Source: Acidimicrobiia bacterium
GTDB taxonomy: Bacteria > Actinomycetota > Acidimicrobiia > Acidimicrobiales > Aldehydirespiratoraceae
Assembly: GCA_022819505.1 (NCBI GenBank)
Contig: JAJEHD010000010.1
Location: 62,001 to 126,000 of the forward strand
Direction: 5' to 3'
Length of the DNA: 64,000 nucleotides
Shown: positions 7,232 to 17,559 of the stretch, one piece after another
How the letters are laid out: each line of letters starts with the position of its first letter
How positions within the stretch are numbered: position 1 is the first letter of the stretch
Translations under genes and position numbers: made by a program
The notes under the pieces: model-generated
Databases searched by the model: none
What the model was told of the DNA's origin: nothing
What the model saw: only the letters and a program-made list of their open reading frames with translations

Positions 7232-9954
7232 GGTAGGTATGAATGTCTCCGGGACACCAGGATCCACCCTACGGCGACTAGGCCGCCGAGCGTGATCACG
7301 AGCGCGATCCACTCCACCGCGCTGTGCCCGTAGTCGAGGCGCACCTCGGTGCCGGTGGGCACGACCACCATGAGGTTCGGGGTGACGCGGTACGGCCCCT
7401 CGGCGCCCGACGCCGACCAGTTGGGGAAATAGGACGTGTGCACCAGCACCGGCGCCCCGACCCGGTCGACGGAGAACGAGATCGAGTGGTCGCGGCGGAC
7501 CACATCGCTCACCACTGCCGGTACGACATCGACGCGGGGCGCGGCCCCCGGCAGTACTTCGGCCAGCCGGCGCATCACCTGCTCCCGGGGCACATCGTTG
7601 CCGGACCCGCCTCCGGCGCCGGATTCCTCCTGCGTGACCGGCAGGGCCATCCTCGGCCATTCGGAGGGTCCGTCGGCCGCCAGCAGCGGCGCATCGGAGC
7701 CTTCGGCCAGGAACGCGCCCACCGACCCCTCCAGCCAGGAGTCGCTGGAGCGGCCTACGCCGTCCACGACCACCGGCAGCCTGGCCAGGCCGGTGACGGG
7801 CGCGCTCTGAGCCACCTCGAAGACGACCCACGGGCCCGAGGACGCCACCTCTGCCAGCCCGGGCACAGCCCGGGCCTGGCGCAGCGCGTCCTCCGAGAAG
7901 GCCATGTAGTAGCGCACACCCATAGCCCGCAGGTGCTCGGTCCCCCGGGCGACATCGAGTCCGCTGTAGGGCAGGTCGCGCTGGGCCCGCGACGGAGCAG
8001 CCGACAGCTCGGACTGCATCAGGAAGTGGTACGGCGTCGTGGCCGACGCCTCGAAGTAGAGGCCCTCCATGGAGCCAATGCACCGGTCGGTCCAGTACGG
8101 CAGCAGCATGGGCGCCATGGGCGTGCCGTAGGAGCCGAGGCGGCCGGCGCCGTACTCCCACAGCGACGGGCCGCAGCCCCGGCTCTCGCCGACGCGCCCC
8201 ATGGTGTCGACCAGTTCCCAGTACTCGGCGCTGCCCCCGCCGTCCGCGGTCGGTTGGCGGCCCTCGTAGCCCTCGAAGTTGTACTGCACCCAGTAGGTGC
8301 CCAGGTTGTACTCGCTCGTGCTGAGGGGTCCCCAGCGGTAAACGCCGTCATCGCCGAGCCTGCCCCCGGGCAACGACCGCAGCGGCAGCGCCACCATGAC
8401 CAGCACCGCGGCCGCGGCCAGCGCGACGCACCCACCGGCCGCGAGGGATCCGGCCAGGGCCCCGAGCCGGCCCACATCTGCCTCCGCCTCGACGCGGGCT
8501 GCATGCCTCCTGTCGAGCCATGAGCGGCCCCACCCGATCAACTCGCCCACGGCGAGCGCGGCCGTCAGGTACACCGTGAGGTAGTAGAAGGGCAGGATCC
8601 TGACGTTCCACAGGCGCCCCTCGGGCATCACCACGAACGCCACCGCGAATATGACGCCCGTCACCGCCAGCGCCACATGAAGCCGGGACCAGCGCTCCGC
8701 CCGCGGCCGGGACCGCCTGAGAAAGAGCAGCGCCGACCCGGCGACCGCAACAACGATGAAGAACTGGAGTGCGGGATGGTTGACCAGGAACCCGTAGTCG
8801 AAGGAACTGCGCGACCACAGCGACGACAGGTAGCGGCGCTTCTTGCCCCAGCCCATGTCGTTGAGCAGGCCCCGGTTCCACCAGAAGGGCAGCACCCACC
8901 AGGCGCTGAGCGCAGCGCCCAGCGCGCCGGTCACCACGGTCCACCTCAGCCGCTGGAGCCACGCGGCCCGCCGCCACCGGCCGGTCAACAGCAGGGCGCC
9001 GGTCGCGGCCAGCGCCAGAAAGGCCGAGAACAGGTGCAACAGCCCGGTGAGAGCCAGCAGAGCGCCCGCGGCGACACTGTGGCGGCCCGAGTCCATGCCC
9101 CGGGCCGCGACGCCGATGAACAGCACCGCGACGGCCAGGCCGAGCGAGTAGGCGAACTCGCCGGCCATGGTCGACATCAGGTTGCCGCCGTAGATGTTGA
9201 ACGAGCGGTCGAAGAGGAACAGCAGCGTGGCCACGGAGGCCAGGGCCTGACCCTCGAGTCCGACTCCGGCGGTCCGGACCATGGCCCACACGGCCACGGG
9301 CAGAGCGACCACTCCGGCGATCGCCACGAGTTTGATGGACACGCCGTAGGGCATCGGAACCACCAGAAGGGCCAGCAGGACCGCGGCCGCGGTGGCGGGG
9401 ACTCGCCAGCGGCGCGGAGCCCCCAGCAGATGCCACGCCCAGCCGCCGCATGCGGCCGGCAGCAGCAGCGCGGCGATGGCGCGGTTGGCTTCGACATCGC
9501 CGACGAAGAGCTTCCCCGCCCCGGCGATTCCGGCGACTCCCAGGGCCACCGCCCAGCGCTGGGCCGCAGCCCACCGCGTGCGGGCCACGATGAGCAGGGC
9601 CAGCCCGCACGCGGCCACCACGACCGCAAGGTAGGCGAACACCCCGACGCTCAGGTCGAGGCCCGCGTCGACGATCACCACCAGCAGCGACGGGATCACC
9701 ATGTAGAAGGCGAAGGCGGGGAAGCCCGCGTACCAGTCGTGGGTCCAGCCGGTGAGCCGGAGCTCCGGTATCAGCACGTCGCGCAGGTAGGCCGGCGCCC
9801 AGACATGGGCGCCGAGATCCCCGCCGGTCGGGGTGGTGTCGTCGAACCACAGCCAGGGCCTGAGGTTGACCACCACGAACGCGACCGTCAGCGCGACGAC
9901 CGCACCTACCAGCAAGGCGCCGACCCGTGTGCCCGCGCCGGGGAGCGGCCTCAC
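7228..9954 (-). CDS. Large polytopic membrane protein, GT-C/PTPS-related-like
   Basis: A 908-residue inner-membrane protein. The GTG at 9954 overlaps the stop of the CPBP protease gene (GTGA). The first membrane segment (about residues 12-30) is followed by GGDLGAHVWAPAYLRD (44-59) and HDWYAGFPAF, the acidic first extracytoplasmic loop typical of GT-C-fold glycosyltransferases and of the '6-pyruvoyl-tetrahydropterin synthase-related' membrane family. About a dozen helices follow to near residue 540, then a large extracytoplasmic domain, and a final helix just before the C-terminus. It overlaps the downstream polyprenyl-phosphate hexosyltransferase by 4 bases. I infer a polyprenyl-phosphate-sugar-dependent transferase; donor and acceptor are unknown. 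Confidence 0.7.
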   Translation of the reverse strand: MRPLPGAGTRVGALLVGAVVALTVAFVVVNLRPWLWFDDTTPTGGDLGAHVWAPAYLRDVLIPELRLTGWTHDWYAGFPAFAFYMVIPSLLVVIVDAGLDLSVGVFAYLAVVVAACGLALLIVARTRWAAAQRWAVALGVAGIAGAGKLFVGDVEANRAIAALLLPAACGGWAWHLLGAPRRWRVPATAAAVLLALLVVPMPYGVSIKLVAIAGVVALPVAVWAMVRTAGVGLEGQALASVATLLFLFDRSFNIYGGNLMSTMAGEFAYSLGLAVAVLFIGVAARGMDSGRHSVAAGALLALTGLLHLFSAFLALAATGALLLTGRWRRAAWLQRLRWTVVTGALGAALSAWWVLPFWWNRGLLNDMGWGKKRRYLSSLWSRSSFDYGFLVNHPALQFFIVVAVAGSALLFLRRSRPRAERWSRLHVALAVTGVIFAVAFVVMPEGRLWNVRILPFYYLTVYLTAALAVGELIGWGRSWLDRRHAARVEAEADVGRLGALAGSLAAGGCVALAAAAVLVMVALPLRSLPGGRLGDDGVYRWGPLSTSEYNLGTYWVQYNFEGYEGRQPTADGGGSAEYWELVDTMGRVGESRGCGPSLWEYGAGRLGSYGTPMAPMLLPYWTDRCIGSMEGLYFEASATTPYHFLMQSELSAAPSRAQRDLPYSGLDVARGTEHLRAMGVRYYMAFSEDALRQARAVPGLAEVASSGPWVVFEVAQSAPVTGLARLPVVVDGVGRSSDSWLEGSVGAFLAEGSDAPLLAADGPSEWPRMALPVTQEESGAGGGSGNDVPREQVMRRLAEVLPGAAPRVDVVPAVVSDVVRRDHSISFSVDRVGAPVLVHTSYFPNWSASGAEGPYRVTPNLMVVVPTGTEVRLDYGHSAVEWIALVITLGGLVAVGWILVSRRHSYLP

Positions 9955-10724
9955 GACAGCAGCACCGCCACCGTGATCGCGTTGAAGCCGGCGTGGGACC
10001 ACAGCGCCGGACCGAGACGGCCGGTCCGGAGCACGAGCAGCCCGTTGACCGCCCCCACCAGTACCAGGGCGGGGAACTGAACCAGCTGGAAGTGGGTGAT
10101 ACCGAAGGCCACAGACGCGATGGCCACCGCCCAGACCGGCCCGAGCCGGTCCCGCAGCGCTCCCTGGAGCAGACCCCTGAAGAAGACCTCCTCGCTGATG
10201 GGAGCCATGACCACCGTCATCACGACGAGCAGGGCCGCATCCGACGGCCCGACGGCCAGCTCGCTCAGCTCGCGTGCCGGCCCCTCCACGTCCAGATCGC
10301 CGAAGATGCGGAATATGGGCCAGTACAGCAACGGAACCGCGGCGAGCTGCGTCACCAGGCCGACCGCCAACCCGACGGGCACGTCCAACAGACGCATCGC
10401 CCACCCGAGCTGGATCCTCCAGCGGAGGCCGTAGCGCCGGGCCAGCAGGGGCGTGCCGAGCAGGCCCAGCCACAAGGGCACCTGAAGCATCACGAGCCCG
10501 CCGATCCCGATGCGGCTCATCAGGTCGTCCTCGGTCTCCAGGAAGTCCGGCCCCAGCAACGCCGCCACCGCCACAAGGGACGCCGCGAGACTGGCAACGA
10601 ATCCTGCGGCCCATCCGGCTGCCGCCCAGGTGAGCCGTGTCGTGGCCGGCATGGGCGACCGCGCGGGCAGACGACCGCCTCGCGGTCCATCGCCGTCTTT
10701 CCCGCTCTTGTTCGCTGCGCTCAC
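9951..10724 (-). CDS. CPBP (CAAX/Abi) family intramembrane metalloprotease
   Basis: A multi-helix membrane protein of up to 257 residues. The glutamate-type metalloprotease site is complete: EEVFFRG with E178, E179 and R183, then FGITHF with H211, then HAGFN with H244 and N248. The family includes Rce1-like prenyl proteases and bacteriocin-immunity proteins; substrates are usually unknown. The longest start is GTG at 10724; ATG at 10652 (residue 25) removes a basic, Gly-rich leader and is a reasonable alternative. It is the first gene of the leftward run ending in ahcY and faces ftsH across about 118 bases, so the two genes may share a divergent control region. Confidence 0.85.
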   Translation of the reverse strand: MSAANKSGKDGDGPRGGRLPARSPMPATTRLTWAAAGWAAGFVASLAASLVAVAALLGPDFLETEDDLMSRIGIGGLVMLQVPLWLGLLGTPLLARRYGLRWRIQLGWAMRLLDVPVGLAVGLVTQLAAVPLLYWPIFRIFGDLDVEGPARELSELAVGPSDAALLVVMTVVMAPISEEVFFRGLLQGALRDRLGPVWAVAIASVAFGITHFQLVQFPALVLVGAVNGLLVLRTGRLGPALWSHAGFNAITVAVLLS

Positions 10725-10830
10725 GGGCCGCTCGGGCCACGGCCTCGCTCAGCGTCCTGCAAAGTTCTTATGAGCTGCGAGCGTTCCGCTCGGCCTCTGG
10801 CAGGCCGCATGGATTGCAACCGTACCGGAC

Positions 10831-10836
10831 TAGTCT
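10831..10836 (+). promoter_or_regulatory. Possible -10 element for leaderless ftsH
   Basis: TAGTCT fits the actinobacterial -10 consensus TAnnnT and ends 6 bases before the ftsH GTG, placing transcription start at or next to the start codon. There is no purine-rich ribosome-binding sequence in between, so a leaderless mRNA is the simplest reading. No good -35 box is visible. Confidence 0.4.
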
Positions 10837-10842
10837 GGAATC

Positions 10843-12849
10843 GTGGCCGACAGCCCGCCGCCTCCGCCGCCGCCCGAACCTCAGGACCGCAAGCGGAACC
10901 AACCGCCGGCTCCCCGGCCCCGGCCGGAGGCCCAGCGGCGCTCCCGCCTTGTCATCTGGTTGATGATCGGCGCCGTCATCGCAGTTTTCATGGCCACCAC
11001 CATGCTCCCCGACGATTCCGGCGCCGAGATCTCCTACCCGGACTTCCTCGACCGGGTCACCGACGGGGGGATAGTCCAGGGCACCTACAACAACAACAGC
11101 GGCAGCATCAAGGCGACCGCCGTCGACGGCACCGAGTACGTGTCCAACGGGCCGCTGCCACTTCCCGACGCCGACACGGCCCTGATCAACCAGCACGTGC
11201 CGGAGTTCCGCTACGACACGCCCGAGACCAACTTCTTCCTGTCGATCATTCCGCTGCTGCTGCCGATCGGCCTGCTCATCCTGTTCTTCTGGTGGATGCA
11301 GCGCCGGGCGCAGGGGCAGATGGGAAGCATCATGTCGATCGGGCGGAGCCGGGCCAAGACCTACACGACCGAACGGCCCGGAACCACTTTCGACGACGTG
11401 GCCGGCTACGAGGGGGTCAAACAGGAGATCACCGAGATAGTCGACTTCCTGAAGATGCCGGAGCGCTTCGCGGAGATCGGCGCGAGGGTCCCGAAGGGCG
11501 TCCTGCTGGTAGGTCCCCCAGGCACCGGGAAGACGCTCATCGCCAAAGCGGTGGCGGGCGAGGCCGGCGTGCCGTTCCTGTCGGTGACCGGCTCGGACTT
11601 CATGGAGATGTTCGTCGGGGTGGGCGCCAGCCGGGTGCGGGACCTGTTCGAATCGGCCCGCAAGATGGGCAAGGCCATCATCTTCATCGACGAGGTCGAC
11701 TCCATCGGACGCAAGCGGGGCGCAGGCCTCGGCGGCGGCCACGACGAGCGGGAGCAGACCCTGAACCAGATGCTCTCGGAGATGGACGGGTTCGAGGGCT
11801 CCGAGGGCATCGTGATGATGGCGGCCACCAACCGGCCCGACATCCTCGACCCCGCCCTGCTGCGCCCGGGACGCTTCGACCGCCAGGTTGTGGTGCCGCT
11901 GCCCGAGCTCTCGGACCGGCAGGCCATCCTCGAGGTGCATGTGAAGGGCAAGCGCACCGCAGACGACCTCGACCTCAACGTGGTGGCCCGGGGAACACCG
12001 GGGATGAGCGGCGCCGACCTGTCCAACCTCATCAACGAGGCCGCCCTCTACGCGGTGCGCGACGGCGAGGAGGAGATCGCAGCCCGCCATGTGGAGCAGG
12101 CTCGCGACCGGGTCCTGATGGGCCAGAAGCGGGAGTCGCTGGCCCTCTCCGACGACGAGAAGGAGGCCATCGCCTACCACGAGGCCGGCCACGCGGTGTG
12201 CGCCGCGGTCCTGCCCACCGCCGATCCGCTGCACAAGGTCACCATCATTCCCAGCGGGATGGCGCTCGGGGTGACCATGCAGCTGCCCGAGGAGGACCGC
12301 CACATCTACCGCAGCGACTACATCCTCGACCGGCTGGTGGTCATGTTCGGCGGCCGCATCGCCGAGGAGCTGGTGTTCGGCATCGTGAGCACCGGCGCCG
12401 CCGATGACCTGATGCGGGCCACCGCGCTGGCCAAGTCGATGGTGCGGGAGTGGGGCATGAGCGACAAGCTCGGCCCGATGGCGTGGGGCTCCCAGAACCA
12501 GGTGTTCCTGGGCGAGGACCTGATGCAGACCCGCGACTACAGCGATGACACCGCCCGGGTGATCGACGAGGAGATCGAGCGCATCCTGCGCGAGCAGCAG
12601 GACCGGTGCCGGTCGACCCTCACCGAGTACCGCCACGGCCTCGACCTGGTGGCCCGAAAGCTGCTGGAGCACGAGACCATCAGCGGCGAAGAGGTGGCAC
12701 GCCTGATCGCGGTGTCTCAGGGAGCCACGCTGCCACAGGACGGGCCGGAGGGCTCGGCCGTCGCCGACTCCCCGCCGGACCCCGACAGCCCGCCGACCGC
12801 GGGCAACGGCTCGGGGGCTCCTGCCGGCGTACCCACGCCCGCAGCTTGA
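10843..12849 (+). CDS. ftsH: ATP-dependent zinc metalloprotease FtsH
   Basis: A membrane-anchored AAA+ protease that degrades misfolded membrane proteins and selected regulators. From the GTG at 10843 it has 668 residues: a Pro-rich cytoplasmic leader, TM1 at about 36-54, an extracytoplasmic domain, TM2 at about 132-151, then the AAA domain with Walker A GPPGTGKT at 224-231, Walker B IIFIDEVD at about 279-286 and the [20 protein letters not shown] second region of homology. The protease site HEAGH begins at residue 446 (H446, E447, H450). The C-terminal tail is Pro/Ser/Gly-rich and disordered. The proline run near the N-terminus is typical of actinobacterial FtsH. Confidence 0.97.
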   Translation: MADSPPPPPPPEPQDRKRNQPPAPRPRPEAQRRSRLVIWLMIGAVIAVFMATTMLPDDSGAEISYPDFLDRVTDGGIVQGTYNNNSGSIKATAVDGTEYVSNGPLPLPDADTALINQHVPEFRYDTPETNFFLSIIPLLLPIGLLILFFWWMQRRAQGQMGSIMSIGRSRAKTYTTERPGTTFDDVAGYEGVKQEITEIVDFLKMPERFAEIGARVPKGVLLVGPPGTGKTLIAKAVAGEAGVPFLSVTGSDFMEMFVGVGASRVRDLFESARKMGKAIIFIDEVDSIGRKRGAGLGGGHDEREQTLNQMLSEMDGFEGSEGIVMMAATNRPDILDPALLRPGRFDRQVVVPLPELSDRQAILEVHVKGKRTADDLDLNVVARGTPGMSGADLSNLINEAALYAVRDGEEEIAARHVEQARDRVLMGQKRESLALSDDEKEAIAYHEAGHAVCAAVLPTADPLHKVTIIPSGMALGVTMQLPEEDRHIYRSDYILDRLVVMFGGRIAEELVFGIVSTGAADDLMRATALAKSMVREWGMSDKLGPMAWGSQNQVFLGEDLMQTRDYSDDTARVIDEEIERILREQQDRCRSTLTEYRHGLDLVARKLLEHETISGEEVARLIAVSQGATLPQDGPEGSAVADSPPDPDSPPTAGNGSGAPAGVPTPAA

Positions 12850-12940
12850 TCGCCCGAACCACCGCCGCTCCCTAGAGGCGCGCGCGGGCGAGAGTGACCA
12901 CGGCGCGGCGCGAGGCGCTGTCACCTATTCGCGGACCCGC

Positions 12941-12956
12941 TCCGCTGGTCAGCGGA
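12941..12956. terminator. Hairpin between convergent ftsH and the DUF5719-like gene
   Basis: TCCGCT (12941-12946), loop GGTC, AGCGGA (12951-12956): a perfect 6-base stem at the stop codon of the leftward gene. GTGAC/GTCAC arms also flank the GC-rich stretch before it. There is no T-tract. It could terminate either convergent gene. Confidence 0.35.
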
Positions 12957-14421
12957 TGTCGACGGCGGGAACCGGCTCGGATACTGCCGCGCCCAGTGCG
13001 GCCGTGCGGGAGGTCAGCCCGATGAGCTCGGTGGCGGCGACAACCGGTGCCGAGGACTGCACCTCCACCACGAAACGGCCTGAGCCCAGGCGGTCCAGCG
13101 CAACACTGGCACGGCGGCGGGGTGCGACCTCCAGGCGATGCACGGTCTCCCCGCCCACGCTCAGGGCGACCTGAGCGATCCCCACAGTAGACGGGTTGAC
13201 GATCACCAGGATCGACGACTCGCCGCCGCCTTCGGTTGCGGCCTCCGAGTCGGCCGCTTCGGCGGCCACCAGCCAGCTGTGGGCCGCGGCGTCCGACCCG
13301 ATCGTCGCGGTGGACCCTGCGACCGTCGTGGCCGCCTCGCCGTCGGCGTCGGCTGCGAACGTGACGCTGTGTATCGACGCAGCCACCGCGGCGTCATCCA
13401 GCGAGCGCACGACCACGCTGAAGGGCCCAATGCCCTCAAGCCGGCCCTGCTGGGAGAGGTCAACCAGAGCGGTCCGTCCCGGCCTGACGGTGATCTCGAT
13501 CGGGCTGACGTCGGTTCCAGGTGCCTCAGCCAGGATCTCCAAGTCCACCTCGGCGATGTCCACCGACGGGTTGGCTATGGCCACCACGTCCTGGCGGGCC
13601 GCGCCCACCCCCGCCACCGGCAGGAGCCACCGGTGGGCGGCGCCGGGAACAGCCGTGGATGCCCGCGCACCGCGGCCGGCGATCGGTCCATCGGCGATCT
13701 GAATCCACGAGGCCGCCACGCGGCCCGACACAACCTCGACGAAGGCCGCCACCGAGGCCGCGACAGTGATCTCCTGGGTGATGTCGACGGCAACCACGCG
13801 CTGGGCCGGCACCACCAGACCGTCGATCGTGTCCCGGCCCACATCGGCCACCAGCTCGATGTCGGCTACCGCTATGTCCGGGAACGGATTGAGGAGCATG
13901 ATGATGAAGCGCTCGCCCTCCACGGCCGAGCGGGTCGCTCCGTGGGGCACCAGCCAACTGCTGGACGTTCTGGTGAGACAGGTCGAGCGGCCCACGTCTC
14001 CCTGCCTGGCGGCGAGTATCTGTTCGACCGTGACGTCGGTGCCGTCCACTTCGACCACCGCGCCCACCCACCGGGCGCCGGGAACCTCCTCGGACGGCTT
14101 TACCAGCATCCGGCCGCGGGGCTCGATCTCGACATCGACGGTCCGGGCCTCGGAGGGATCGGACCCGCCGGGCAGGACCGACACGGCCGCGGTGCGCCAC
14201 TGGTCCGAAGCGCTCGCCAAGCCGATGGTCAGCTCGGCCTCGCCGTCGGGGCCGCTGCCGCCGGGGCAGAACCACGTGGTCACGGCACCAGCGGGCGCAG
14301 CCAGGGCCGAGAGGTACCGGACCGGGCGGTCCGGCACCGGCCGGTCCGGCAGGTCGACGAGGACACCCGCAGCCAGCAGACCGGCGATCGCCACGATTGC
14401 GAGCACCCTGACCGAGCGCAT
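12949..14421 (-). CDS. DUF5719-like secreted/anchored protein
   Basis: A 490-residue protein from the ATG at 14421, which overlaps the stop of the giant upstream gene by one base; a longer frame upstream is that gene's shadow. An N-terminal hydrophobic segment (VRVLAIVAIAGLLAAGVLV, about 4-22) is a signal anchor. The rest is a series of beta-rich repeats in which WLV/WLLP and 'NP...DIAVADIEL / NPSVDIAEVDLEI / NPSTVGIAQVAL' units recur, like tandem immunoglobulin-like domains. This agrees with the actinobacterial DUF5719 family, an assignment made by recall of the pattern. No catalytic motif is seen. Coupling to a GT2/membrane glycosyltransferase suggests a cell-envelope role. Confidence 0.6.
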   Translation of the reverse strand: MRSVRVLAIVAIAGLLAAGVLVDLPDRPVPDRPVRYLSALAAPAGAVTTWFCPGGSGPDGEAELTIGLASASDQWRTAAVSVLPGGSDPSEARTVDVEIEPRGRMLVKPSEEVPGARWVGAVVEVDGTDVTVEQILAARQGDVGRSTCLTRTSSSWLVPHGATRSAVEGERFIIMLLNPFPDIAVADIELVADVGRDTIDGLVVPAQRVVAVDITQEITVAASVAAFVEVVSGRVAASWIQIADGPIAGRGARASTAVPGAAHRWLLPVAGVGAARQDVVAIANPSVDIAEVDLEILAEAPGTDVSPIEITVRPGRTALVDLSQQGRLEGIGPFSVVVRSLDDAAVAASIHSVTFAADADGEAATTVAGSTATIGSDAAAHSWLVAAEAADSEAATEGGGESSILVIVNPSTVGIAQVALSVGGETVHRLEVAPRRRASVALDRLGSGRFVVEVQSSAPVVAATELIGLTSRTAALGAAVSEPVPAVDIR

Positions 14422-17400
14422 CAGTGGCGGTCCATCCGGCGTCGCAGCCAGGCCAGCAGAAGCACGAAGGGCGCAGCCGCGCCCAGAAGCTGACCGCTGC
14501 GGCGCCACCAGGGCGACGAGTAGGACAGCTCGGCCTCGCCCCCGTCGGCGGGCAGGTAGGCCCTCGCCCAAGCCAGCGCCTCGCGCCTGGCGGCCGTCTC
14601 ACCGTCGACGGTCAGCTCCCATCCAGGGCGGGGCGTATGTCCCACCAGGACCTCGGCACCGTCGGGGATCTCCGCCGACCACGGCGGTCCGGCTCCGGAG
14701 AACACCGGAACGCCTGGGGTGATCGGATAGGCCTCAAGGTCGGCGATCTCGTCCACGCCCTCATCGAAGCCCGGCGCGTGCACCGCCCGCATCGGCGTCC
14801 AGGACGTGTTGACGAACATGTCCACCGCGCTGTTGGTCCCCTCGACCAGCTCCAGGTCGAGCTGGTTGCGGATAGCGGCTGCGAGTCCGGCCGGCACCGG
14901 CTGGGCTTGATCCTCGCCGACGAACGGCGCGGGCGCGAGCCTGTGCAACAGCACCACATACCGCACGCCCATACCGGCCAGAACCCTCCCGGCCCGGGTG
15001 GTCCGGCCCGCGTCGATGTCACTGATCGCGGTCTCGATGAGATCGGCTCGGCCGGTGTCGACGGGCAGGGCACGGTCGGCGATCGTGACCGAGTCCCCGG
15101 CGGTTACCGCCCAGGCAACCCCGGGCTCGAGGTTGTGGCCCTCGACCGCGAGGAACTCGGGCGCGCCGATCCACAGCACCCGGTAGGCCCCGACCAGGGT
15201 CGGAGGCTCGAAACGAAGGGCTGCGTGATGGTCGCGCTCCACCAGGCCCCAACCGCCGGTCTCGAGCACAGTGACCCTGCCGAAGGCCAGCACCAGTGAC
15301 GCCGCCACCATGACCGGGACCAGGGCCTGGCGCCAGCCGAAGTGGCTGAACCGCAGATCGTGCTCGATGGACAGCACTGCCATGCCGCACAGAGCGGCCA
15401 CCGCCACCGCGGCCGGGGCAAGCAGCAGTTGCAGGTCGGGAAGCCCGAAAGGCAGCATCCCCCGCTGCGCAGCCAGAGCCAACGCCCACGCCACCAGACC
15501 CACTACCCAGAGGCGAATGGCCTGCTCGAGGCGCCATCCCCTTCCCAGCAGCAGCGGCACGATCATCGGCACTGCGAACAGCCATGTCAGGGCGCCGCTG
15601 TCGTCGGGTCCGACTGCGAATCGGAGCATCTCGGCGAAGGAGACCGTGCCCGCTGAACCGTCGCGGCCGTCGGCGATCGGCGCCCAGACCGGTCCGGTCG
15701 CCAGCACGTCCACGACGGTCGGCAGGGCCACGAAGGCGATGACCGGCACCGCGAGCACGGTGGCGACCAGCAGTCCCCCGACGGCGCCGGGCCGGGCCGC
15801 TAGCAGGCTCCCGAGCACCAGCCCCGCGGTGAGCAGCCCGACCAGACCCACCGCGGCCGGCACGACCAGCGCGGCGAGGCCCGCGACCGCGCCCAGCGAT
15901 ACCGCGGCCGGTACCAGGCCGGCGAGACGCCCGGGGCTGGACCGGAACGGGGCGGTGCGCGACGCCCGTAACAGAGCACTGAGCATCCACGGCGCGGCGG
16001 CGTAGCCGACCAGGCCGGGAATGGACCCGCTCGCGACCGAGGAGGACGCCAGCGGGACGAGCAGGTAGGCGACGAGCGTGGTTGCCTGGGCCCGGCGTGA
16101 GCCGGTTGCAGCCAAAAGCTGGTAGGCCCCCAGGAGGCCCACCAGGATGGGCAGAACCACCAACAGCGTGCGGAGCAGGCCCACGCTGCCGGCCAGCAGC
16201 CAGCCGCCCACACCGAGGAAGAAGAGGACGCCCAGGTTGGAGGTCGGCGCGCCCGCGTTCCGGTCGCTCCACCCGTTCCACCACGCCCTGATGAGGTCGT
16301 TGGCCGTCTCCGGAAGCTGTGCGAAGTCACCGACCGCGGGCACGCCGTCGGACAGGAGGCGGCGCGACCCGAACAGCACCACGATGACCACCACCGCCCA
16401 GGTCAGGAAGGCCAGGCGGGTCGTGCCGGTTCTCAGTCCGCCCAGCACGCCGCGGCCCGCGACGCTCAGAAGGCCCTGTGACTCGCCGCCGAACTGCCGT
16501 CTCAGGAAGGAGACCAGCCGAACGCTGCCGAGGTATTGCAGGGCGGTGACGTCGGCCTGGCGCACCCTGCGGACATGGGTGTTGGCCCGCCGGCGCTCGA
16601 GCACGACGTCGAGCCGGGAGATGTTCCACACCCAGGCCGACACCACGTCGCGGATCCGGCCGAAGCGGGCCGTGAACACCCCCAGCACAACCTCGGCGAC
16701 GGCCATCAGCACGGCCAGCGGCACGAACAGGGTGAGCGAGATGCGGCCGTGGTTGACCAGCATGGCCCTCAGTGCGTGACGGGTCTGGGTCAGCCTCACG
16801 TCGTCGACGCCGGTACGCGACACGAGCCCGCCGCGGTGGCGGGCCACAGCCCCCCCGACGAACATCACCCGGGCCCCGGCCATCTGGGCCCGCCAGCAGA
16901 AGTCGACATCCTCGCCCCGGAAGGTCATGCCCGCGTCGAAGCCACCGAGCCGGACGAACAACTCTGTGCGGATGAGCATCGCCGCCGACGGGAGGGCGAA
17001 GGAGTCGCGCACACCGTCGTGCTGCTCCTGGTCGAGCTCGTGGGCGCCGGCACGGTCGGCGGCAACACCGAAGCGGTCGACGTCGTAGCCGGCGTGACGG
17101 ATGATCTCGGGGCGGTCCCATTCCACGATCTTTGGCCCGACCACCCCTGCGCTGCTCCGCAGCGCCTCGGCCACGAGGACGCTCACCGCGTCCGAGGCCA
17201 AGGCCACATCGTCGTGGCAGACCAGCAGGAAGTCGGCCGAGAACTCAGCCGATAGCACCGCGTTGGCCGCCTCCGAGAAGCCGGAGACGCCGGCTGCGTC
17301 TATCACGTCGGCGCCTTCGGTGACCGCGGCCACTCGCGGACCGAGCCCCGATCCAGCCGCGTCCACAACCACGACGCTCAAGGACTCGTAGTCCTGGAGG

Positions 17401-17537
17401 GCCAACGACTCCAGGGTCTCCTCAAACCACTCGCCCGGCCGGTGGGCGACCACCACGGCCAGCACCGTCGGATGCGGCTGAGCGGTGCCGGACGCGCCCG
17501 GAGCGGGCGCTGCGCTGTCGACGGGAGATGCGATCAA
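14421..17537 (-). CDS. Giant GT2 glycosyltransferase with C-terminal multi-pass membrane region
   Basis: A 1038-residue protein. Residues about 24-260 form a GT2 (GT-A) domain: VLAVVVAHRPGEW at 25-37, the metal-site CHDD at 107-110, and FRGEDVDFCWR at 206-216, the acceptor-side ED motif of rhamnosyl-, galactosyl- and mannosyltransferase-like GT2 enzymes. A long region with more than ten predicted helices follows (about 260-740), then an extracytoplasmic domain, and a final helix with the basic end RRRMDRH. The fusion of a cytosolic GT2 with a GT-C-like membrane half is seen in actinobacterial envelope glycosyltransferases. It is translationally coupled to the DUF5719-like gene and starts 22 bases after the isochorismatase-like gene ends. 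The sugar is unknown. Confidence 0.8.
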   Translation of the reverse strand: MIASPVDSAAPAPGASGTAQPHPTVLAVVVAHRPGEWFEETLESLALQDYESLSVVVVDAAGSGLGPRVAAVTEGADVIDAAGVSGFSEAANAVLSAEFSADFLLVCHDDVALASDAVSVLVAEALRSSAGVVGPKIVEWDRPEIIRHAGYDVDRFGVAADRAGAHELDQEQHDGVRDSFALPSAAMLIRTELFVRLGGFDAGMTFRGEDVDFCWRAQMAGARVMFVGGAVARHRGGLVSRTGVDDVRLTQTRHALRAMLVNHGRISLTLFVPLAVLMAVAEVVLGVFTARFGRIRDVVSAWVWNISRLDVVLERRRANTHVRRVRQADVTALQYLGSVRLVSFLRRQFGGESQGLLSVAGRGVLGGLRTGTTRLAFLTWAVVVIVVLFGSRRLLSDGVPAVGDFAQLPETANDLIRAWWNGWSDRNAGAPTSNLGVLFFLGVGGWLLAGSVGLLRTLLVVLPILVGLLGAYQLLAATGSRRAQATTLVAYLLVPLASSSVASGSIPGLVGYAAAPWMLSALLRASRTAPFRSSPGRLAGLVPAAVSLGAVAGLAALVVPAAVGLVGLLTAGLVLGSLLAARPGAVGGLLVATVLAVPVIAFVALPTVVDVLATGPVWAPIADGRDGSAGTVSFAEMLRFAVGPDDSGALTWLFAVPMIVPLLLGRGWRLEQAIRLWVVGLVAWALALAAQRGMLPFGLPDLQLLLAPAAVAVAALCGMAVLSIEHDLRFSHFGWRQALVPVMVAASLVLAFGRVTVLETGGWGLVERDHHAALRFEPPTLVGAYRVLWIGAPEFLAVEGHNLEPGVAWAVTAGDSVTIADRALPVDTGRADLIETAISDIDAGRTTRAGRVLAGMGVRYVVLLHRLAPAPFVGEDQAQPVPAGLAAAIRNQLDLELVEGTNSAVDMFVNTSWTPMRAVHAPGFDEGVDEIADLEAYPITPGVPVFSGAGPPWSAEIPDGAEVLVGHTPRPGWELTVDGETAARREALAWARAYLPADGGEAELSYSSPWWRRSGQLLGAAAPFVLLLAWLRRRMDRH

Positions 17538-17559
17538 CCGAGGCTAATGGGCGCCCCGG

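Noticed and set aside
9927..12407. Very long open frames of hundreds of codons overlapping ftsH and the membrane-protein genes on the opposite strand or in other frames (also at 1156-2826, 10768-12924 and 34525-36594).
   Set aside because: They are typical GC-rich shadow frames: Arg/Gly/Pro/His-rich, without motifs, and each overlaps a gene with complete family signatures.
14436..14571. Longer 5' extensions of several genes, for example the DUF5719-like gene, and likewise manA, cofE, birA, accA3, the UDP-glucose dehydrogenase and the third GT4.
   Set aside because: The extensions overlap neighbouring genes in another frame and have shadow-like composition; the chosen starts give normal family lengths and often exact 1- or 4-base overlaps.
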